This document shows, piece after piece, positions 58,898-64,000 of a DNA stretch of 64,000 nt (position 1 is its first letter; each line of letters starts with the position of its first letter). The notes under the pieces are model-generated. The model did not search any database. It was not told where the DNA came from and was given only the letters and a program-made list of their open reading frames with translations. The DNA is taken from assembly GCF_030700285.1 (NCBI RefSeq), contig NZ_JAUYZJ010000007.1:1-64000 (forward strand), given 5' to 3'. A program made the position numbers and the translations under genes. The stretch comes from Methylobacterium sp. NEAU K (lineage in GTDB: Bacteria > Pseudomonadota > Alphaproteobacteria > Rhizobiales > Beijerinckiaceae).

Positions 58898-59166
58898 CAT
58901 TGAAGCCTAGACTTGTTCCTTCGACCGTGGCGGGAGCGGCCTTGCCCGTGTCCGGCGACCCGTGGCTCGCCCTGTGGCGCACGGTCTGGCTCGACCTGCC
59001 CCTCGCATGGGCTGGCGAGTTCGACCGTTGCCTGTCCCGGGGGACGCCGCTGGGGCCGGCGGCCGTCGCCGATCGGCACGCCGGTGCCGCGCGGACGCCC
59101 GCGGAGGCGGTCGCGCTGGGCCTCGGCTGCGGCGACTACGCCGAGGAGGCTTTGGAACGAGCATGA
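58894..59166 (+). CDS. Small hypothetical protein, last gene of the BON operon
   Basis: 90 residues; the ATG overlaps the stop of the previous gene. Sequence has Pro/Ala-rich ends and a central amphipathic stretch (DPWLALWRTVWLDLPLAWAGEFDRCL). The second half, with LGCGDYAEEALERA, is acidic. No family recognised. The overlap and even GC-rich codon use support it as a real gene. Confidence 0.6.
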   Translation: MTLKPRLVPSTVAGAALPVSGDPWLALWRTVWLDLPLAWAGEFDRCLSRGTPLGPAAVADRHAGAARTPAEAVALGLGCGDYAEEALERA

Positions 59167-59251
59167 ACCCTCCCGGCGCGCCCGGCCAGCGGCGCCCTCG
59201 CGGCAGTCTGAGGATCATGGCGTCGGAACGCGCCGCTCCGCGCTCCGGCCT

Positions 59252-59265
59252 TTGACCCAACTCAA
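59252..59265. promoter_or_regulatory. Orphan FixK box after the BON operon
   Basis: TTGACCCAACTCAA. No start codon with a ribosome site lies at the usual distance on either strand. The 59167-59522 gap otherwise holds two hairpins and no supported gene. Confidence 0.6.
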
Positions 59266-59294
59266 GGTTACGACCCGGATGTGTCGGCCCGGTG

Positions 59295-59313
59295 GTCTCC
59301 CGGACTGGGAGAC
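59295..59313. other. Hairpin GTCTCCC-GGACT-GGGAGAC near the orphan FixK box
   Basis: Seven-base perfect stem, five-base loop, 30 bp after the box. It could be the 5' part of a small RNA started from the orphan box (expected start near 59300), or a terminator of the BON operon; there is no T run. Confidence 0.4.
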
Positions 59314-59482
59314 ACTCCACGACCGACGCACCCGATCGCCAACCAGCGGCACGGCGTCCTCGAGGTCGCGATCAGGCTTCACACGGCTTGCGATGCGCGG
59401 CGGGCTCGGACTTCGAGGCGGCGCCTCGGGTTGAATGCCGGCATCCTCGATCCGTCTGCAACCGGCCGGAAGCGCAGGTGGA

Positions 59483-59512
59483 TCACCCTGGAGGCGTCCC
59501 GCTCCAGGGTGA
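59483..59512 (-). terminator. Strong hairpin after phosphoketolase
   Basis: TCACCCTGGAG pairs with CTCCAGGGTGA, an 11-bp perfect stem with an 8-base loop, starting 11 bp past the xfp stop. No T run follows, so it may end or stabilise the transcript. Confidence 0.6.
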
Positions 59513-59522
59513 CTGGGAATCA

Positions 59523-62078
59523 TCAACCCAGGATCGTCCAATCATCCACCGTCTCGGCCTTCCGGGGCTCATCGGTGTCGGCGGGGCCGCATTGCATGAT
59601 GTCGCCCTCGATCCGGCGCTGGTCTGGAGACTCGGGCGCATGCCGCTCCGGCCAGACCCAATCCTTCACCTTCGGGAGGTCGTCCCCGGTTCGGCAGACG
59701 TAGGCCCGATGGGCGGCGAGCGCCTCCCGGAGCGCCTGCTCGGCGTGCTCGGCATGCGCTCCGAGTCGGGGCACAATCTGAAGTGCGGCCTGCGCCAGAT
59801 GGTACCGGTCGAGGCGGTTCAGCACGCACATGTCGAAGGGCGTCGTCGTGGTGCCCTCCTCGATGAAGCCGTGCACGTGGAAGTTCTCGTGGTTGGTCCG
59901 CTTGTAGGTCAGGCGATGGATGAGCCACGGATAGCCATGATAGGCGAACACCACCGGCCGGTCGTGGGTGAACAGGCTGTCGAAAGTCGGGTCGTCCAGC
60001 CCGTGCGGGTGCATCGCCCGCGAGGGGAGTGTCATCAGGTCGACGACGTTCACCACCCGCACCCGCAGCTCGGGGACGTGCTGGCGCAGCCAGTCGACCG
60101 CCGCCAGCGTCTCCTGGGTCGGCACGTCGCCCGCGCAGGCCATCACCACGTCGGGCTCCGCGTCGCCCTCGTTCGAGGCCCATTCCCAGATGCCGGCCCC
60201 TGCCGCGCAGTGCTTGGCGGCCTCGTGCAGGCTGAGCCATTGCAGGGCGGGCTGCTTGCCGGCCACGACCACGTTGATGCGGTCGTAGGTGCGCAGGCAG
60301 TGCTCCGTGACGCAGAGCAGGCAGTTCGCGTCCGGCGGCAAGTAGATGCGGGCCGTGTCGCCGCGCTTGTTCGCCACGAAGTCGATGAAGCCCGGGTCCT
60401 GGTGGCTGAAGCCGTTGTGGTCCTGCCGCCAGACATGGGACGACAGCAGGATGTTGAGCGAGGGCACCGGGCGGCGCCAGGGCAGGTCGCGCGCGGATTT
60501 CAGCCATTTGGCGTGCTGGTTCACCATCGAATCGACCACGTGCACGAAGGCCTCGTAAGTCGCGAACAGGCCGTGCCGGCCCGTGAGGACGTAGCCCTCG
60601 AGCCACCCCTCGCAGAGGTGCTCGCTCAGCACCTCCATGACGCGGCCGTCCTTGGCGAGGTGGTCGTCGCCCGGCAGGATCGCCTCCTGCCAGTCCCGGT
60701 TCGTCACCGCGAAGACCGCGTCCAGCCGGTTCGAGGCGGTTTCGTCGGGGCTCATGATGCGGAAGTTGCGCGCCTCGGTGTTGAGCGTCAGGATCTCGCG
60801 CAGGTAGGCACCGAGGGCACGGGTGGCCTCGGCTTGCGAGCCGCCAGGGCTCGCCACCGCGACGGCGAAGCTTTCCAGGTCCGGCAGACGCAAGGCCTGC
60901 GTCCGATCCCCGTTGGTGTGCGGGTTGGCGGAGAGCCGCCGGGGGCCCTGCGGCGGCAGCGCCGCGAGGTCGGCCACGAGCGAGCCGTCCTCCGCGAACA
61001 GCTCCTCCGGCCGGTAGGACCGCATCCAGCGCTCCAGGATCGCACGATGCCCGGCGTTCTCGCGGACGGCCGCCACGGGCACTTGGTGCGCGCGCCACGT
61101 TCCCTCGACCGGCTTGCCGTCGACGGTCTTCGGCCCCGTCCAGCCTTTGGGGCTGCGCAGCACGATCATCGGCCAGCGCGGCCGCTGGACCTCGCCGTTC
61201 CGGGCCGAGTTCTGGATCGCCGCGATCGCATCGAGCGCCGCATCGAGGGCGGTCGCCATGGCCTGGTGCATGGTCGAGGGCGCGTCCCCCTCGACGAAGG
61301 TCGGCTCGTAGCCGTAGCCGACGAGCAGGCTGCGCAACTCCGCCTCGGGGATGCGGGCCAGGATCGTCGGGTTGGCGATCTTGTAGCCGTTCAGATGCAG
61401 GATCGGCAGGACGGCCCCGTCGTGGCGCGGGTCGAGGAACTTGTTCGAGTGCCAGGCGGCGGCGAGCGGCCCCGTCTCGGCCTCGCCGTCGCCGACCACG
61501 CAGGCGACGATCAGGTCGGGGTTGTCCAGGGCCGCGCCGAAGGCGTGCGCCAGCGAATAGCCGAGTTCCCCGCCCTCGTGGATCGAGCCGGGCAGTTCGG
61601 GCGAGGCATGGCTCGGGATGCCGCCCGGGAACGAGAACTGCCGGAACAGGCGTGCCATCCCGGCGACATCCCGCGCCACGTCCGGGTAGATCTCGCTGTA
61701 GGTGCCCTCGAGATAGGCGTTCGCCACGAGCCCAGGGGCACCATGGCCCGGTCCCCAGACGGCGATCATGTCGAGGTCGCGCAGGCGGATGGCGCGGTTC
61801 AGGTGCGCGTAGATGAAGTTGAGGCCCGGCGTGGTGCCCCAATGTCCGAGGAGCCGCGGCTTGACGTGTTCCGGCTTCAGTGGCTCGCGCAGGAGCGGGT
61901 TGTCCATCAGGTAGATCTGGCCGACAGACAGGTAGTTGGCCGCGCGCCAGAAGGCGTCGATCTGCCGGAGCCCGTCCGGCCCGAGCGGGCCGGGCACGAA
62001 CGGCAGATCGTATCCATCATCCCGACCATGGCCGCTGCGGCGGTCCCTCGGCTCGTGCGTCACGTCCATATCGGCCAC
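59523..62078 (-). CDS. xfp: Phosphoketolase (xylulose-5-P/fructose-6-P)
   Basis: 851 residues, TPP enzyme that splits xylulose 5-phosphate or fructose 6-phosphate with phosphate to acetyl phosphate. Family markers: [41 protein letters not shown], the TPP/metal motif [19 protein letters not shown], and [15 protein letters not shown] [15 protein letters not shown]. The start is GTG 62078 or ATG 62069, both with weak ribosome sites. A FixK box is centred 60 bp before 62078. The product acetyl phosphate is the substrate of the AckA and Pta encoded at 31226-33804. Confidence 0.95.
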   Translation of the reverse strand: MADMDVTHEPRDRRSGHGRDDGYDLPFVPGPLGPDGLRQIDAFWRAANYLSVGQIYLMDNPLLREPLKPEHVKPRLLGHWGTTPGLNFIYAHLNRAIRLRDLDMIAVWGPGHGAPGLVANAYLEGTYSEIYPDVARDVAGMARLFRQFSFPGGIPSHASPELPGSIHEGGELGYSLAHAFGAALDNPDLIVACVVGDGEAETGPLAAAWHSNKFLDPRHDGAVLPILHLNGYKIANPTILARIPEAELRSLLVGYGYEPTFVEGDAPSTMHQAMATALDAALDAIAAIQNSARNGEVQRPRWPMIVLRSPKGWTGPKTVDGKPVEGTWRAHQVPVAAVRENAGHRAILERWMRSYRPEELFAEDGSLVADLAALPPQGPRRLSANPHTNGDRTQALRLPDLESFAVAVASPGGSQAEATRALGAYLREILTLNTEARNFRIMSPDETASNRLDAVFAVTNRDWQEAILPGDDHLAKDGRVMEVLSEHLCEGWLEGYVLTGRHGLFATYEAFVHVVDSMVNQHAKWLKSARDLPWRRPVPSLNILLSSHVWRQDHNGFSHQDPGFIDFVANKRGDTARIYLPPDANCLLCVTEHCLRTYDRINVVVAGKQPALQWLSLHEAAKHCAAGAGIWEWASNEGDAEPDVVMACAGDVPTQETLAAVDWLRQHVPELRVRVVNVVDLMTLPSRAMHPHGLDDPTFDSLFTHDRPVVFAYHGYPWLIHRLTYKRTNHENFHVHGFIEEGTTTTPFDMCVLNRLDRYHLAQAALQIVPRLGAHAEHAEQALREALAAHRAYVCRTGDDLPKVKDWVWPERHAPESPDQRRIEGDIMQCGPADTDEPRKAETVDDWTILG

Positions 62079-62131
62079 TCGGAGGATGCAGATCCAGGCA
62101 TCGACGGTGCCCGTGCGCAGGGCCGAGGGCG

Positions 62132-62145
62132 TTGAGGTGGATCAA
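62132..62145. promoter_or_regulatory. FixK box shared by xfp and the rightward small gene
   Basis: TTGAGGTGGATCAA, identical to 26837-26850. Its centre is 60 bp from the xfp start (leftward) and 64 bp from ATG 62203 (rightward), so a single site has the right geometry for both directions. Confidence 0.85.
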
Positions 62146-62202
62146 AGCGCCCGTCGGCAGGCCCGGCAGGATGCCTCCCGTCAGCCAAGATGGGAGCGGG
62201 CG

Positions 62203-62403
62203 ATGAACCTGGTGTTTCAATCCACCGACATCCGGACGGTGCGCCGTGTGGCCGTTCCGGTCAGGCTGGAGGCACGCAACGACGCGAGGCCCGGCCTCGT
62301 CACGGACATCGGCCGCTACCGGACCATCGGCAGCCTGCAGGCCCTGGGCCTGGCCATCGCGGCCTCGATCGTCACGCCGCCGCTGATCTGGCTGGCTCTC
62401 TGA
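62203..62403 (+). CDS. Small protein with a C-terminal membrane helix
   Basis: 66 residues from ATG 62203 (GGGAGCGG upstream). The first 45 residues are basic and polar (TDIRTVRRVAVPVRLEARND), and the end is one hydrophobic helix (LQALGLAIAASIVTPPLIWLAL). No signal sequence for export. It leads into the triple-BON gene 29 bp later. Its layout resembles the 68-residue protein at 41943-42149. No family recognised. Confidence 0.65.
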   Translation: MNLVFQSTDIRTVRRVAVPVRLEARNDARPGLVTDIGRYRTIGSLQALGLAIAASIVTPPLIWLAL

Positions 62404-62432
62404 CACCCGGACCGAGCGCAGGAGGCAAGGCG

Positions 62433-63080
62433 ATGGACGACAGGACCGTGCGCCAGCACGTCACCGACGAGCTGAACTTCGCCCCGATGATCGACGCGGC
62501 ACAGATCGGCGTCGCGGTCGAGAACGGTGTCGTGACCCTGACCGGGCATGTCCGCAACTACGCGGAGAAAGGCATCGCAGAACATGTCGCCCTTCGGGTG
62601 CGCGGGGTCCGCGCGGTCGTGGAGCAGATCGAGGTCCGCTACCCGGACAACATCCGCATCGGCGACGAGGCTCTGGCCGACCGTTGCGCCCGCGTGCTGG
62701 AATGGGACGTGCAGATCCCGGAGCGATCGGTCGAGCTCAAGGTCGAGAAGGGGTGCGTCACCCTCCAGGGCAGCGTGCCCTACTACCACCAGAAGGCGGA
62801 TATCGACAAAGCCCTGCGCCGCCTCGCCGGCGTCACCGACATCGTGAACCTCATCGCCGTGAAGCCGCCGGCCCAGCCCGCAGAGATCAAGGCCCGGATC
62901 CTCGCGGCGCTGAGGCGGAGCGCCAAGGATCCGGACACCATCCGCGTGCAGGTGGACGGCGATACGGTGATCCTCGACGGATGCGTCGACGCGTGGCGCG
63001 AGCGCGAGCTGGCCGAGCGCGCCGCTTGGTCGGCCCCCGGGGTGCGGGCCGTGGAAGACCGCCTGACGCTGGCTTGCTGA
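62433..63080 (+). CDS. Triple BON-domain protein, copy 2
   Basis: 215 residues from ATG 62433 with AGGAGG seven bases upstream. Three BON domains (VTDELNFAPMIDAAQIGVAVENGVVTLTGHVRNYAEK; VLEWDVQIPERSVELKVEKGCVTLQGSV; ILAALRRSAKDPDTIRVQVDGDTVILDGCV), the same architecture and length as copy 1 at 57760-58410. It follows the small membrane protein in the FixK-controlled transcript and is followed 11 bp later by an alcohol dehydrogenase, so the three are probably one operon. Confidence 0.88.
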   Translation: MDDRTVRQHVTDELNFAPMIDAAQIGVAVENGVVTLTGHVRNYAEKGIAEHVALRVRGVRAVVEQIEVRYPDNIRIGDEALADRCARVLEWDVQIPERSVELKVEKGCVTLQGSVPYYHQKADIDKALRRLAGVTDIVNLIAVKPPAQPAEIKARILAALRRSAKDPDTIRVQVDGDTVILDGCVDAWRERELAERAAWSAPGVRAVEDRLTLAC

Positions 63081-63091
63081 GGCCGGTCCGA

Positions 63092-64000
63092 TGCTGGCGA
63101 TGGTGCTGCGGTCGGTCGGCGGTCCGCTCCTGCCCGAGCACCGCCCGGACCCGGAGCCCGCCCCCGGCGAGGTCCGCATCCGCGTCGAGGCCTGCGCGAT
63201 CTGCCGGACGGACCTCCACGTCATCGACGGCGAGCTGCCGCAGGCCGTCTACCCCGTCGTGCCGGGCCACGAGGTCGTCGGCCTCGTCGAGGCCGCCGGT
63301 CCGGGTGTGACCGACCGGCGACCGGGCATGCGGGTCGGTGTAGCCTGGCTCGGGCACGCCTGCGGCCGCTGCCGCTATTGCGAGGCCGGCCGCGAGAACC
63401 TGTGCGACACGCCCGGCTTCACCGGGTGCACGCGCGACGGCGGCTTCGCGAGCCACCTCCTGGCCGAGGCCGCCTTCACGGTGCCGCTCGATCCGAGCCT
63501 CGATCCGGTCGCGACCGCGCCGCTACTGTGCGCCGGCCTCATCGGCTGGCGCACCCTGCGGATGGCAGGCGACGCCGGGACGGTCGGGCTCTACGGCTTC
63601 GGAGCGGCCGCCCACATCGTCGCCCAGGTCTGCCGATGGCAGGGACGGCGCGTGTTCGCCATGACTCGGCCCGGCGACCGGGCGGCGCAGGATTTCGCCC
63701 GCGCCCTCGGGGCCGCCTGGGTCGGCGGCTCCGACGAGGCGATCCCGGAGCCGCTCGACGCGGCCCTCATCTTCGCGCCGGACGGGCGCCTCGTCCCCGC
63801 CGCCCTCAGGGCCGTGCGCAAGGGCGGCCGCGTGGTCTGCGGCGGCATCCACATGAGCGACATCCCGGCTTTCCCGTACGCGTTGCTCTGGGGCGAGCGC
63901 GCGGTGCTCTCGGTGGCCAATCTCACCCGGGCCGACGCACGCAGCTTCTTCGCGGTCCTGCCCCAGGCCGGAATCGTCACCCGTACGCGAACCTACCCGC
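63092..64000 (+). CDS. Zinc-dependent alcohol dehydrogenase (partial at right edge)
   Basis: 303 codons are visible from ATG 63092 (ATG 63101 is possible). Medium-chain dehydrogenase: catalytic zinc ligands in EACAICRTDLHVIDG and PGHEVVG, the structural four-cysteine zinc site (HACGRCRYCEAGRENLC), and a Rossmann segment that reads GLYGFGAAAHIVAQV. Reduces aldehydes or oxidises alcohols with NAD(P). The family is about 330-345 residues, so about 30 are missing. Behind BON and FixK-controlled genes it may dispose of reducing power at low oxygen, which is inference. Confidence 0.9.

Noticed and set aside
59292..62135. 947-codon rightward frame opposite xfp
   Set aside because: Antisense to phosphoketolase; no family features, whereas xfp is unmistakable.
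1..64000. CRISPR arrays, rRNA genes, prophage structural genes
   Set aside because: I saw no regularly spaced repeats, rRNA-like sequence or phage structural proteins.

Overview
The window comes from a high-GC alphaproteobacterium. Gene content (FixLJ-FixK, PHA synthase and phasin, phosphoketolase, DUF1476 zeta subunit, many BON and universal-stress proteins) suggests Rhizobiales, most likely Methylobacteriaceae. This assignment is inference from family content only. Bases 1 to about 6600 are a mosaic of mobile and decayed DNA. The rest is a dense accessory island for metal efflux and low-oxygen life.

Region 1 (1-2640) holds the end of an IS66-family element that has cut an ADP-ribosylglycohydrolase gene, a MITE-like inverted repeat that supplies a stop codon, small secreted and hypothetical genes, and a helix-hairpin-helix gene broken by an in-frame TGA and a frameshift. 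Region 2 (about 2640-6600) is markedly AT-rich. It carries a helicase plus primase-polymerase-like replication protein, a small partner gene, two terminators and a repeat-rich non-coding stretch that could be an origin, and it ends near a tRNA-3'-end-like sequence.

Region 3 (6895-20074) is heavy-metal resistance: a leftward copper/silver operon (CopZ-like chaperone, Met/His/Cys-rich protein, YtkA-like protein, CusB, CusA) behind a MerR/CueR-like operator, an EF-hand protein, a rightward CzcB-CzcA pair and an MFS transporter. No outer-membrane factor is encoded in the window.

Region 4 (20276-64000) looks like one oxygen-limitation regulon. It encodes the heme sensor kinase FixL, FixJ and a FixK-type activator, and it contains about 19 copies of a FixK/FNR-type palindrome (TTGA/C-N6-T/GCAA). 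Many of these sit 55-85 bp before a start codon, as expected for class II activation. Putative targets are cytochrome bd oxidase (cydABX), an MgtA-like ATPase with an attached kinase, phaC-pta-ackA, an RbbA-type ABC exporter operon led by a CBS-BON protein, two tandem universal stress proteins, a single-domain response regulator, a phasin, two SPW membrane proteins, a CtpA-like protease, a paralogue of the ATP synthase inhibitor zeta, three BON proteins, phosphoketolase and several tiny proteins. A FixJ-type K-box precedes fixK. A BLUF blue-light sensor and a CPL-motif P-type ATPase also lie here without a clear FixK box.

Taken together, oxygen shortage would be sensed by FixL, passed through FixJ to FixK, and answered by high-affinity respiration, a fermentation-like route (phosphoketolase to acetyl phosphate, then ATP through AckA or acetyl-CoA through Pta into PHB), braking of the ATP synthase and envelope/stress protection.
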